Of a stretch of 45,562 bases of DNA, positions 6,193-14,929 are shown one piece after another. Location: positions 11,435-56,996 of the forward strand of contig HF986882.1 in the NCBI GenBank assembly GCA_000431075.1, written 5' to 3'. The notes under the pieces were generated by a model. It saw only the letters and a program-made list of their open reading frames with translations, was not told where the DNA came from and did not search any database. Every line of letters begins with the position of its first letter. The first letter of the stretch is position 1. A program made the position numbers and the translations under genes. The stretch is from Firmicutes bacterium CAG:555. Its GTDB lineage: Bacteria > Bacillota > Clostridia > Oscillospirales > Oscillospiraceae.

Positions 6193-6648
6193 TCACTTGT
6201 CGCTCAGAAGCTTTGTAAGCTCCTCCATGAAGGTGTTTATATCCTTAAAGCTGCGGTAGACCGAAGCAAAGCGCACATATGCGACCTCGTCGACCTCCTT
6301 TATCCGTCTCATGACCATCTCGCCGATATCGACGGTGCTGATCTCACGCTCAAGAGCGCTCTGCAGCTCCTGCTCGATCTCGTCGGCGATCTTCTCAAGC
6401 TGTGCAAGCGACACGGGGCGCTTTTCGCAGGCACGCACCATGCCGTTTATGAGCTTGACACGGTCAAAGGTCTGGCGTGAGCCGTCCCGCTTGACGACGA
6501 CAAGCGGCAGATGCTCAATGATCTCATATGTAGTAAAGCGCTTCTGGCACGCAAGACATTCTCTGCGTCTGCGAATGGTGGAGCCCTCCTCGGCAGGACG
6601 GGAGTCGATTACCTTACTTTCAAGAAATCCGCAAAACGGGCATTTCAT
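6193..6648 (-). CDS. nrdR: Transcriptional repressor NrdR
   Basis: 151 residues, standard length. NrdR represses ribonucleotide reductase genes when dATP is high. The N-terminal zinc ribbon has CPFCG at residues 3-7 and a second CxxC in RECLACQKRF; the ATP-cone domain follows (from about residue 45, VVVKRDGSRQTFDRVKL). The ATG at 6648 follows a GGAGGAAG site. The gene has its own extended -10 promoter with a NrdR-box match over the transcription start, so it probably represses itself. No ribonucleotide reductase gene is in the window. Confidence 0.96.
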   Translation of the reverse strand: MKCPFCGFLESKVIDSRPAEEGSTIRRRRECLACQKRFTTYEIIEHLPLVVVKRDGSRQTFDRVKLINGMVRACEKRPVSLAQLEKIADEIEQELQSALEREISTVDIGEMVMRRIKEVDEVAYVRFASVYRSFKDINTFMEELTKLLSDK

Positions 6649-6683
6649 CTATGCTTCCTCCGATGGACAAATTTTGGTCAAAA

Positions 6684-6699
6684 ACACTATATCTTGTGT
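6684..6699 (-). promoter_or_regulatory. NrdR box upstream of nrdR
   Basis: On the minus strand the 16-mer ACACAAGATATAGTGT matches the NrdR-box consensus (acaCwAtATaTwGtgt) at 15 of 16 positions. It begins immediately downstream of the -10 element, so it covers the transcription start, a position suited to repression. Confidence 0.75.
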
Positions 6700-6729
6700 A
6701 TTATAGCACAATGCGCCCTCAATTGACAA
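6700..6729 (-). promoter_or_regulatory. Promoter of nrdR (extended -10)
   Basis: On the minus strand TATAAT (6700-6705) is preceded by TGC, giving an extended -10. TTGTCA (6724-6729) lies 18 nt upstream. The -35 falls inside the 3' end of rnmV. Confidence 0.7.
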
Positions 6730-7297
6730 GAGCAAGAAACTCATCACGGGTCATTATGACATTCAGAACATCCAAAAGTGCGCTTCCCGTCATTTTTTCG
6801 GGCAGTCCGAGCGATTTTAGAAGCTCGGCACGCCTTTTGGAGCTGTCGGGCTTACCCGTGTAGCCCATGGAGAACATATCGGCCTTGGTGATGGTGGCTT
6901 TCTTGTCCTCCGATACGCCGTCCACGGTCGCACCGGCAGCAATGAGTGCCTCCAAAAGCACCTCGGGCTTCATGCCCTCAACGCCCAACTTGCCTTCCTT
7001 GGAGGCCTTGGCCTTACGGCGCTCCTTGCCGTAAATGTCGGGGATATAAGCGTGCTTGAGGTACTTGGGGTCAACGCAGCCTTTTATGAAATTGCGTATG
7101 ACAAATCCCGCTCCGTCAGAGTCGGTAAAGACTATCATGCCCCGCTTTTCGGCAAGTGTGCGCAGAAGCTGCTGCTTTTCCTTGTTGTTAAACACGCCGA
7201 AGCCGCTCGTTTCGATGATGACGGCATCGACGACCTGTGAGAGGGTATTTTTATCATACCTGCCCTCAACGACTATGACCTCGGAAATTTTATGCAT
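6719..7297 (-). CDS. rnmV: Ribonuclease M5
   Basis: 192 residues. RNase M5 matures 5S rRNA in low-GC Gram-positives. The TOPRIM domain covers residues 1 to about 100, with the catalytic Glu in VVEGRYDK and the acidic DxD in FTDSDGAGF. The C-terminal DUF4093-type region follows (KADMFSMGYTG, then RRAELLKSLGLP). The start at 7297 (MHKISEV) is preferred because GGTGAGG lies just upstream and the protein then begins directly with the TOPRIM strand. It overlaps the 3' end of holA by 8 nt, indicating translational coupling. Confidence 0.93.
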   Translation of the reverse strand: MHKISEVIVVEGRYDKNTLSQVVDAVIIETSGFGVFNNKEKQQLLRTLAEKRGMIVFTDSDGAGFVIRNFIKGCVDPKYLKHAYIPDIYGKERRKAKASKEGKLGVEGMKPEVLLEALIAAGATVDGVSEDKKATITKADMFSMGYTGKPDSSKRRAELLKSLGLPEKMTGSALLDVLNVIMTRDEFLALVN

Positions 7298-8336
7298 CGG
7301 CCTCACCTGCGGCAATGCGCATGACGCATTCCTTCAAAAGCTCCTTAGGCTCTGTTCCGCTGCTTTTCATGGCGTAATCCGTCTCGGCGCACAGCTCCAC
7401 AGCTCGCCTGAGCTGCGCTTGGCTGAAGCGGCGGGCACTCGTCATGAGCTTGGATGCGACAAAATCGTGTTTGAGTGAGCAGGTTTTCATGAGATAGTCC
7501 TTGCCCTGCCCGCTTTGGATGGCAACCGAGGCCGCATAAAGCTGGCGCATCTGGTTGCCGAGTACGGCAAGTATCATGATGGGCTCGTTGTTTTTGTCGT
7601 CCAACAGCTCTCCCAAAAGTGACATTGCGGCGTTATACTCACCCCTTGCCATGCTCTCGGTCATGTCGAAAACGACGGCCTCGGGAATATGGTGCGCAAC
7701 GGTGTTGACATCCTCGATAGTGACCTTGTCGCCCTTTGCGTATGCGGCAATTTTGTTTATCTCGGGAATGAGCCCGCTCATGATATCGCCGCTGACGGTG
7801 ATGAGCCGCTGGGCAGCGTTGAGCTCGATGCTCTTGTCCTGAGCTGCAAAGCGCTTGACTATCCATTTGATGAGCGCATCGCTTAATTGGGCAGTGACAT
7901 GTATCTCAACACCGGCTTTGGCAAAGGTTTTATATAGCTTGAGCCTTTTATCCGGCTCAAAGTCAGGCTCGCACAGGAAAACCACGGTGCAGTAATCGGG
8001 AATGTCGCTTATCGCCTTTATGACCTCATCGGTCTCGGAAAGCTTGTTCAGGTCAACGCCACGCACTTCGACCATGCTTCGCTCGGACAGAAACGGCACG
8101 GAGTCGATTGCCTCGGCAAGCGCAATTGCGGAAAAATCCCGCTCATTTAACTTGCGGTAGCTGAAATCGTCCGCTTCGTCGCCAACGCAAAGCCTGCGCA
8201 GCTCGGCAAGGTACTGCTCTGCCAGATAATCCTCCGGTCCCCAGATAAGGTACAGGCGCTGCGGGCCTGTCTGCCTTAATCTGCGTATACTCTCGCCATA
8301 ATTGAATTTTACTTCGGTTTTCGTCTTTTTCGCCAT
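7290..8336 (-). CDS. holA: DNA polymerase III subunit delta
   Basis: 348 residues, typical for HolA, the clamp-loader subunit that opens the beta clamp. The N-terminal AAA-like fold begins YLIWGPEDYLAEQYL, with the family's substituted, non-functional P-loop. RSMVEVRGVDL, CTVVFLCEPD and a helical collar region (NEPIMILAVLGNQMRQLY) follow. The ATG directly follows the comEC stop (TAAATG), and its ribosome site lies inside comEC. The comEC-holA order is common in Firmicutes. Confidence 0.93.
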   Translation of the reverse strand: MAKKTKTEVKFNYGESIRRLRQTGPQRLYLIWGPEDYLAEQYLAELRRLCVGDEADDFSYRKLNERDFSAIALAEAIDSVPFLSERSMVEVRGVDLNKLSETDEVIKAISDIPDYCTVVFLCEPDFEPDKRLKLYKTFAKAGVEIHVTAQLSDALIKWIVKRFAAQDKSIELNAAQRLITVSGDIMSGLIPEINKIAAYAKGDKVTIEDVNTVAHHIPEAVVFDMTESMARGEYNAAMSLLGELLDDKNNEPIMILAVLGNQMRQLYAASVAIQSGQGKDYLMKTCSLKHDFVASKLMTSARRFSQAQLRRAVELCAETDYAMKSSGTEPKELLKECVMRIAAGEADA

Positions 8337-10610
8337 TTAATCACCGCAATTTATAACTATTCTTCCGCTTTCGTCGGTTCTGTATATCTCTACACCGTGC
8401 TCGGTGAGCCGCTTGAGCACCTCGTCTGTCGGATGACCGTAGTTGTTATAACCCACGGATATCACGGCTTTGTCGGGCTCGGCTTCATTCAAAAGCTCCT
8501 CGCTCGTTGAATACTTCGAGCCGTGGTGACCGACGATGAGGATATCCGTATCGGATAGATCCTGTGCCTTTACAAGCTTGCGCTCGGTCGCACCACGCAC
8601 ATCGCCGGTTATTAGAATGCTCTCACCACCGATGTCAGCGGTTAACATAATACCTCTTTCGTTCTTATCGCCCTTGTCAAACGGTGCGTATAGTCTAAAG
8701 CTCATGCCGCCGGCATCATACTCCGTGTTTTCGGAGATGTACATGAGCTTGACATGGTTATCGTGTGCGGCTGCTATGAGTTCTTCCAACACGCCGTCCT
8801 CTATATAGCCGACATACTCGGGTAAAATCAGCCTATCGACTTTTACGGTGTTCATGAGCCGCACAACACCGTTTATGTGGTCAGAATGCAGGTGTGTGAG
8901 GATGAGGCAGTCAATTTCCCATCTTCCTCTTGCAAGCAGGTATTGCCCTACCTCGCTTCCGGCGTTAGTCATTGTTCCCCTGCTGCCGCAGTCGATGACC
9001 GCTGCGTGCTCGCCTTCGGTCACTGCTATGCATTGGCCGCTGCCGACATCCATAACTCCAAGCGTGCCGTTGTCGGCGAGCATATCCGCTCTCGTCTGCG
9101 CAAACACGCCGATGAGTGCAATGAGGCTCAGTGCAGCCGGTATCAGTGGATTAAACCGCTTGCCCTTTATGCGGATAAAGTACCACAGGGCAAAGGCGGC
9201 ATACACGAACGCAAGCCACAAAACGGCGTACAGGTTCTCGGTATACACTGCCGAATACGGCAGGCGTGCAAGTCCTTTGACAATGAAGACGATATACCGC
9301 ACAAGGTATGCAAGGCCGTCTGCTGCCAAGACCGCAAGCGGTTTGACTGCAAAACCTATTAGACACACGGCGTAACCGCCAACAAAGAGCACCGACACCG
9401 CCCACAGACAGAGGATGTTCGTTACCGCCATTAAAAGTGAAACATAGCCGAAGTGCACGGCAATCAGCGGCACCGAAAACACCGTGACGCTTAGCGAGCT
9501 TGACAGCGAGCCGATGAGATAGCTGCGCAGTCTGCCCTTGCCGGGTAAACGACTGTTCAGCCAGTCAAACACAGGCTGTGCGAACAGATATATGCCCGCC
9601 ATGGCCGCAAACGACAGCTGGAGCGAGACACTTCCGGCTGCAAAGGGGTTTGCTGCTAAAATGAGTGCAAGAGCAAAGCACAGGCTCGTCGTGCGGTCGC
9701 TTTCTCTGCCGAACACGGGTGCAAGCAGGAAGACCGAGAGCATTATGCCCGCTCTGACCGCCGAGTGCGACGAGCCGGACATGATAACAAACGCCCAGAT
9801 GAGCGTCAGGCACAGCACGGATGTCCTTCGGCTTTTACCCATGACGAGCTGCAAAAACGCAACTAAAAACGACACATGCATGCCCGAAATGGCAACGGCA
9901 TGTGCAAGTCCCGAGACGCCCATTGCAGAATACAGCGCATCGTCCTTGTAATACTCGCTCCTGTCGCCGGTCAGCAGCGCCAGCATGAACGGCGAAGCAT
10001 CCTGCGGAAACACGCTTTTTATCTGCGTGCGCAGGGCTTTGCCTATCCGTTGGGGCAGGAATTTTAACGAGCTGCCGTGGGATATCATCTTCGCTTGTTC
10101 AAGATTGCCGACAGTATAGGTGTCGGCGGATATATAATTGTCTACCTCTTCGCCGTATTTGTTTACCGCCGAGCGGAAGCGTACCGTCGCCCGAAGCCTG
10201 TCTCCCGGTTCAACATTCGGTAGCTGCTTGTCATAATCATAGACCGCCGCCTTGACATGCGGGATGTCATCTCCCGTGAGCTTAACATACATACGGCTGC
10301 AATTATCGTAATTTGTCGGATAATCAAGCACCTGCGCATCAACGGTCAGGGTCTTGCCGACAAGCGCTTCGCACGGTGTCACCGTGCTGTCATAATGAAT
10401 TTTATAGCCTGCAAAGCCTATTGCAGCGGCAAGCGCCGCAAGTATAATGCATTTTCTTGTATTCCCCTTGAACAGCAGGCCGCACGCTGCCGTGACCGCC
10501 GCCACTATGGCCGCGGTCATGAGATGACAACACGGCAAAGCATAGTGCGCTGCAAATACGGAAATACCAAACCCAATCGAAAAGGCCGCCAGCATCCTGA
10601 CGCTTCTCAT
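8337..10610 (-). CDS. comEC: ComEC/Rec2 DNA-uptake channel protein
   Basis: 757 residues. ComEC forms the inner-membrane channel through which single-stranded DNA enters during transformation. An N-terminal hydrophobic block precedes a soluble OB-like region (about 85-180). The competence domain follows, with many transmembrane helices and the signature AHAVAISGMHVSF (about 233-245). The C-terminal metallo-beta-lactamase-like domain (about 515-757) carries THLHSDHING and GHHGSKYSTSEELL. All three domains are complete. ComEA is not adjacent, but dprA is present at 40238-41455. The terminator of hinT lies just upstream, so this gene should have its own promoter, which I could not identify with confidence. 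Confidence 0.95.
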   Translation of the reverse strand: MRSVRMLAAFSIGFGISVFAAHYALPCCHLMTAAIVAAVTAACGLLFKGNTRKCIILAALAAAIGFAGYKIHYDSTVTPCEALVGKTLTVDAQVLDYPTNYDNCSRMYVKLTGDDIPHVKAAVYDYDKQLPNVEPGDRLRATVRFRSAVNKYGEEVDNYISADTYTVGNLEQAKMISHGSSLKFLPQRIGKALRTQIKSVFPQDASPFMLALLTGDRSEYYKDDALYSAMGVSGLAHAVAISGMHVSFLVAFLQLVMGKSRRTSVLCLTLIWAFVIMSGSSHSAVRAGIMLSVFLLAPVFGRESDRTTSLCFALALILAANPFAAGSVSLQLSFAAMAGIYLFAQPVFDWLNSRLPGKGRLRSYLIGSLSSSLSVTVFSVPLIAVHFGYVSLLMAVTNILCLWAVSVLFVGGYAVCLIGFAVKPLAVLAADGLAYLVRYIVFIVKGLARLPYSAVYTENLYAVLWLAFVYAAFALWYFIRIKGKRFNPLIPAALSLIALIGVFAQTRADMLADNGTLGVMDVGSGQCIAVTEGEHAAVIDCGSRGTMTNAGSEVGQYLLARGRWEIDCLILTHLHSDHINGVVRLMNTVKVDRLILPEYVGYIEDGVLEELIAAAHDNHVKLMYISENTEYDAGGMSFRLYAPFDKGDKNERGIMLTADIGGESILITGDVRGATERKLVKAQDLSDTDILIVGHHGSKYSTSEELLNEAEPDKAVISVGYNNYGHPTDEVLKRLTEHGVEIYRTDESGRIVINCGD

Positions 10611-10648
10611 ATCCTTGTCACCACTAATGCTTATTCTATCTAATCAAA

Positions 10649-10680
10649 AAAGCAGAAAGTCACAGGGGGCTTTCTGCTTT
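10649..10680 (-). terminator. Rho-independent terminator after hinT
   Basis: An 11-bp perfect stem (10649-10659 with 10670-10680) and a 10-nt loop are followed on the minus strand by TTTTTTGATT. It lies 6 nt beyond the hinT stop and separates the alaS-hinT operon from comEC. Confidence 0.88.
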
Positions 10681-10686
10681 CAATTT

Positions 10687-11028
10687 TTACACCATAGTCT
10701 CGCCGAGCTTTTTGCCGCCGAGGATGTGGAAATGCAGGTGCTTGACGGTCTGGCCGCCGTCCTCGCCACAATTATTGACGACACGGTAGCCGTTGGTGAG
10801 TCCCTCTGCCTTTGCTATCTTTGCAATTGCCTCGAAGCACTTTGCAACCAGTGCGGAGTTATCTGCATTTATCTCGTCGGCACAGCAGATGTGCTGCTTG
10901 GGCAGTACAAGAATATGCACAGGCGCCTGCGGGTTTATATCACGGAAAGCGAAAACATACTCGTCCTCATACACCTTTGTCGATGGTATCTCCCCGGCTA
11001 TGATCTTGCAAAACAGACAATCGTTCAT
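10687..11028 (-). CDS. hinT: HIT family protein, HinT-like purine phosphoramidase
   Basis: 113 residues, the usual length. It has the N-terminal zinc-type CLFCKI motif, the central VYEDEYVFAFRDI strand pair and the catalytic histidine triad HLHFHIL near residues 98-104. HinT-type proteins hydrolyse AMP-lysine or AMP-phosphoramidate bonds, including those released by aminoacyl-tRNA synthetases, which fits its place directly downstream of alaS (16-nt gap). An AGGAG site precedes the ATG at 11028. It is the last gene of the mltG-trhP-alaS-hinT operon before a strong terminator. Confidence 0.93.
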   Translation of the reverse strand: MNDCLFCKIIAGEIPSTKVYEDEYVFAFRDINPQAPVHILVLPKQHICCADEINADNSALVAKCFEAIAKIAKAEGLTNGYRVVNNCGEDGGQTVKHLHFHILGGKKLGETMV

Positions 11029-11044
11029 GGTTTTCTCCTTTCAC

Positions 11045-13711
11045 TCATATGCCTAATTTTTCGGCAACAAAATCGTCAACAACGGCAAGTGCGTTATCGG
11101 TCTTGAGCACATCGCTGCCGCCGCCCATTGCGGAATCCGGCTTGCCGCCGCCCTTACCGCCTGCAACGGCAGACACAAAGCGGACAAGCTCGCCAGCCTT
11201 GACACCCTGTGCAACAGCTTCGGCACCGCAGGATGCAACGAAGGTCACCTTATTATCGTTTATCGTTGCAAGTACGGCAACGACCTTGGGGGCCTTATCT
11301 CGCAGGAAGTCGCCGATCTTTCTGAGATCGTTTGCGCTGAGATCGGTGCGGGTTGCGGTCAGGACGCTAAGTCCGCCTATCTGCTTTGCGGCAAACAGGA
11401 AGCGCTCAACATCGCCGTACAGGAGCTTATCCTTCAGGTGCTCGACATTCTGGCGCATTTCCTTCATCTCGGACACGAAGCTCTCGGTCTTTGCCAAAAG
11501 GTCGGAGGGCTTGGTCTTCAAAAGCTCAGCTGCCTTGGCAAGCTTGAGGTTTGCCTCATTTGCCATACGCAGGAACTCCTTACCGGTGACGGCCTCGATT
11601 CTGCGAACGCCGCTTGCGATGGAGCTTTCGCTGAGGATGTGGAACGAGCCGACCTTTGCGGTGTTATCGAGATGCGTGCCGCCGCACAGCTCCATGCTAT
11701 AGTCGCCCATGGTGACTACTCTGACGACATCGCCGTACTTTTCACCGAAAAGTGCCGTTGCGCCAAGCTTTTTGGCCTCATCGATGCTCATTTCCTTTGT
11801 GACTATATCCATGCCGTCGAGGATGGCTTCATTGACGGAGTTTTCGACAGCCGTCAGCTCCTCGGGCGTGAGAGCGTTAAAGTGCGTGAAGTCAAAGCGC
11901 AGCTTGTCGGCATCGACGAGAGAGCCCGCCTGATGGACATGGTCGCCGAGAACCTGACGCAGTGCGCTGTGCAGAAGATGGGTTGCCGAGTGAGCTCTGG
12001 ACACGGCCTTGCGGTGCTCGGTGTCAACAGTTGCAATGACCTCGTCGCCGACATTGAGCGTGCCGGACTTCATAACACCGTAATGCAGGTACTTGTTACC
12101 TTTGTCCTTCTTGACATTCGTGACCTCAAAGCGGGTGAACCTGCCCTCGGAAACATCCTCAAGGCAGAAGCCGATATCGCCGGTGTCGGCAAGCTGGCCG
12201 CCCATTTCGGCGTAGAACGGGGTCTTGTCGAGAACGACAATGCCCTCGCAGCCCTCGGGTATCTCGGAAGCAAGCTCATCGGCGTATACAAGTGCGAGCA
12301 CTGTGCCCTGATCGGTGGTCTTGTCGTAACCGGTGAACTTCGTGGGTGTGGTGTCAAGGCCGAGATCAATGCCTGCCCAGCCGAGGTCGCCGAGTGCCTC
12401 ACGAGCCTTTCTTGCACGAACTCTCTGCTCCTGCATGAGCCTGTCAAACTCATCGGTATCGAGCGTCATGCCCTCATCCTCGACCATCTCAAGCGTAAGA
12501 TCCACGGGGAAGCCGTAGGTGTCGTAGAGCTTGAATGCATCGGCGCCGGAGAACACGCTCTCGCCCTTTGCCTTGTGCTCGGCAAGGATGGAGGCAAATA
12601 TCTGCATACCGGCATCGATGGTCTTTGCGAAGTTTTCCTCCTCGCTCTTGATAACACGGGTAATGTACTCCTGCTTCTCACGAAGCTCGGGGTACTGGCA
12701 CTCGTTTTCATGGATAACTGTGTCAACTATCTCATAAAGGAAGGGCTTATTAACGCCGAGAAGCTTGCCGTGGCGGGCAGCACGACGCAGCAGGCGGCGC
12801 AGAACATAGCCCCTGCCCTCGTTTGAAGGCAGAACGCCGTCGCAGATCATGAATGTTGCACTGCGGATATGGTCGGTGATGACACGCAGGGAGACATCCA
12901 TCTTGTGGCTCTTGCCGTAGAATGCGCCGGTTATCTCGGACACCTTGTGGGTGATGTTCATAACGGTGTCGACATCAAACAGCGAGTCAACGCCCTGGCA
13001 CACGACAGCAAGGCGCTCAAGTCCCATGCCGGTGTCGATATTCTTCTGAACAAGGTCGGAGTAGTGACCCTCGCCGTCGTTATCAAACTGGCTGAAAACA
13101 TTGTTCCATACCTCGATGTAACGATCGCAGTCGCAGCCGACGGTGCAGTCGGGCTTGCCGCAGCCGTACTTCTCGCCACGGTCATAGTATATCTCCGAGC
13201 AGGGGCCGCACGGGCCGGAGCCGTGCTCCCAGAAGTTATCATCCTTGCCGAAGCGGAAGATGCGCTCTGCAGGAATACCGATCTGCTTGTTCCAGATCTC
13301 CCATGCCTCGTCGTCATCGACATAAACGGACGGGTACAGTCTGTCGGGGTCTATGCCGACCCACTCGGGGCTGGTAAGAAACTCCCAGCTGTATGCAATA
13401 GCTTCCTTCTTGAAATAATCGCCGAAGGAGAAGTTGCCGAGCATTTCAAAATAAGTGCCGTGTCTTGCAGTCTTACCGATATTCTCGATATCGCCGGTGC
13501 GGATGCACTTCTGGCAGGTGCAGACACGCTTGCTGGGCGGTACGGCTTCACCCTTGAAGTAAGGCTTCATGGGCGCCATGCCGGAGTTTATGAGCAAAAG
13601 ACTTGCGTCGTTATGCGGTATCAGTGAGAAGCTGGGCAGGCGCTTATGACCCTTGCTTTCAAAAAACGAGAGGAACATCTCTCTAAGTTCGTTAAGTCCA
13701 AATGCTTTCAT
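11045..13711 (-). CDS. alaS: Alanine--tRNA ligase
   Basis: 888 residues, full length. The class II catalytic domain lies at residues 1-240, with the TGDIENIGKTARHGTYFEML segment starting near residue 72. A Cys-rich insertion (Cys184, 189, 193 and 195) is typical of Firmicute AlaRS. The tRNA-recognition helices contain GRGYVLRRLLRRA. The editing domain carries the zinc ligands HSATH (574-578) and CGGTH (676-680). The C-terminal DHHA1 domain ends with the Gly-rich SAVAGGKGGGKPDSAMGGG stretch. AGGAGGAG precedes the ATG. Only 12 nt separate it from the upstream gene, so no T-box leader can fit and expression depends on the operon. Confidence 0.98.
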   Translation of the reverse strand: MKAFGLNELREMFLSFFESKGHKRLPSFSLIPHNDASLLLINSGMAPMKPYFKGEAVPPSKRVCTCQKCIRTGDIENIGKTARHGTYFEMLGNFSFGDYFKKEAIAYSWEFLTSPEWVGIDPDRLYPSVYVDDDEAWEIWNKQIGIPAERIFRFGKDDNFWEHGSGPCGPCSEIYYDRGEKYGCGKPDCTVGCDCDRYIEVWNNVFSQFDNDGEGHYSDLVQKNIDTGMGLERLAVVCQGVDSLFDVDTVMNITHKVSEITGAFYGKSHKMDVSLRVITDHIRSATFMICDGVLPSNEGRGYVLRRLLRRAARHGKLLGVNKPFLYEIVDTVIHENECQYPELREKQEYITRVIKSEEENFAKTIDAGMQIFASILAEHKAKGESVFSGADAFKLYDTYGFPVDLTLEMVEDEGMTLDTDEFDRLMQEQRVRARKAREALGDLGWAGIDLGLDTTPTKFTGYDKTTDQGTVLALVYADELASEIPEGCEGIVVLDKTPFYAEMGGQLADTGDIGFCLEDVSEGRFTRFEVTNVKKDKGNKYLHYGVMKSGTLNVGDEVIATVDTEHRKAVSRAHSATHLLHSALRQVLGDHVHQAGSLVDADKLRFDFTHFNALTPEELTAVENSVNEAILDGMDIVTKEMSIDEAKKLGATALFGEKYGDVVRVVTMGDYSMELCGGTHLDNTAKVGSFHILSESSIASGVRRIEAVTGKEFLRMANEANLKLAKAAELLKTKPSDLLAKTESFVSEMKEMRQNVEHLKDKLLYGDVERFLFAAKQIGGLSVLTATRTDLSANDLRKIGDFLRDKAPKVVAVLATINDNKVTFVASCGAEAVAQGVKAGELVRFVSAVAGGKGGGKPDSAMGGGSDVLKTDNALAVVDDFVAEKLGI

Positions 13712-13723
13712 CTTTATCTCCTC

Positions 13724-14929
13724 CTACTTTATCCTTCTGAGTATTGACAGCGCACTGCAATTAACCGGCAGGCGCATTTTAAACTTCATCATTGCGTGGG
13801 GCGTTGCTGTTATTGCTTCGCCGTTTTCGTCCCAAAGCTCGGTCACGGCAAATGATATCGGCTCGCCCTCGTTTGTCAGCAGCTCCACCATGTCGCCCAC
13901 GCAGAAGCGGTTGCGCTGCGTAAGCTCGGCAAAGCCGTCATCGGCGCAATCCTCGACGACTGCACAGACATAGGCATCGGAAAAATAGCTCGCCTCGGCA
14001 AAGTGCTGACCCGGGTCGCCGTAGTAAAAGCCGGTGCAATAGGGTCGGTGGCTGACCTTATTAAGCTCATCTATCCACACCTTCGGGAGCGCCTCGCCCT
14101 TCAGGGCATAATCTATCGCATGGCGGTAGGCATTCGTGACGGCGGCGGCATAGTAGGCAGATTTCATTCTGCCCTCTATCTTGAAGCTCGTCACGCCCGC
14201 ATCTATAAGCTCGGGGATGTGCTCAATCATGCACATGTCACGGGAGTTCATGATGTAAGTGCCCTTATCCTCGCTTATCTCGAAATACTCGCCCGGGCGT
14301 TTTTCCTCGACAAGGTGATATTTCCATCGGCAGGGCTGAGCGCACGCTCCCCGGTTTGCGTCCCTGCCGGTCAAATAGTTTGACAGCAGGCAGCGTCCGG
14401 AAAACGACACGCACATAGCGCCATGCACAAAGGCTTCTATCTCAAGCTCCTTGGGGGTGTTGGCCCGAATCTTTCGGATATCCTCCATGGGCGTTTCCCG
14501 TGCCAAAACGACACGGTCGGCTCCCATGTCAAACAGCACATTGGCCGTTGCGCTGTTTATAACGCCGAGCTGGGTGCTGACATGTCTCGACACCTTGGGG
14601 GCATACTTTTTGGCCGCCGCCATCACGCCGAGGTCTGCGATTATGAACGCATCAACGCCGGCATCCTGCGCCTGCTCCAAAAACTCCGGAAGCTGCGAAA
14701 GCTCGTCCTCCCTCGGCAAGGTGTTGCAGGTCATGTGCACCGCCGTGCCGTTTGCGTGGGCAAGCTTTGTCGCTTTACTCAGCTCGGGAAAGGTGAAATT
14801 ACCGGCAGACGCCCGCATCCCGAACTGTGTACCTGCAAGATACACGGCATCGGCACCGTAGTGCAGCGCCATTTCAAGGCGCTCGAAGTCACCTGCCGGT
14901 GCAAGTAGTTCTATCTTCGGCTTAATCAT
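13724..14929 (-). CDS. U32 family peptidase-like protein, tRNA hydroxylation (TrhP) type
   Basis: 401 residues. It begins with the U32 hallmark KIELLAPAGDFERLEMAL (TIM-barrel) and contains the family signature around residue 170, with HGAMCVSFSGRCLLSNYL followed by NRGACAQPCRW. These provide the cysteines thought to hold an iron-sulfur cluster. KIEGRMKSAYY follows. Relatives in Bacillus (YrrN/YrrO, renamed TrhP) and E. coli act in prephenate-dependent 5-hydroxyuridine formation at tRNA position 34. The position between mltG and alaS matches the yrr neighbourhood of Bacillus. Only one copy is present here. It overlaps mltG by 8 nt and ends 12 nt before alaS. The tRNA role is from family knowledge. 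Confidence 0.88.
   Translation of the reverse strand: MIKPKIELLAPAGDFERLEMALHYGADAVYLAGTQFGMRASAGNFTFPELSKATKLAHANGTAVHMTCNTLPREDELSQLPEFLEQAQDAGVDAFIIADLGVMAAAKKYAPKVSRHVSTQLGVINSATANVLFDMGADRVVLARETPMEDIRKIRANTPKELEIEAFVHGAMCVSFSGRCLLSNYLTGRDANRGACAQPCRWKYHLVEEKRPGEYFEISEDKGTYIMNSRDMCMIEHIPELIDAGVTSFKIEGRMKSAYYAAAVTNAYRHAIDYALKGEALPKVWIDELNKVSHRPYCTGFYYGDPGQHFAEASYFSDAYVCAVVEDCADDGFAELTQRNRFCVGDMVELLTNEGEPISFAVTELWDENGEAITATPHAMMKFKMRLPVNCSALSILRRIK

Noticed and set aside
11438..12826. 462-codon plus-strand open frame opposite alaS
   Set aside because: Antisense to the well-supported alaS; sequence lacks motifs and start signals.
13712..13723. T-box leader for alaS
   Set aside because: Only 12 nt separate alaS from the preceding gene, too short for any T-box.
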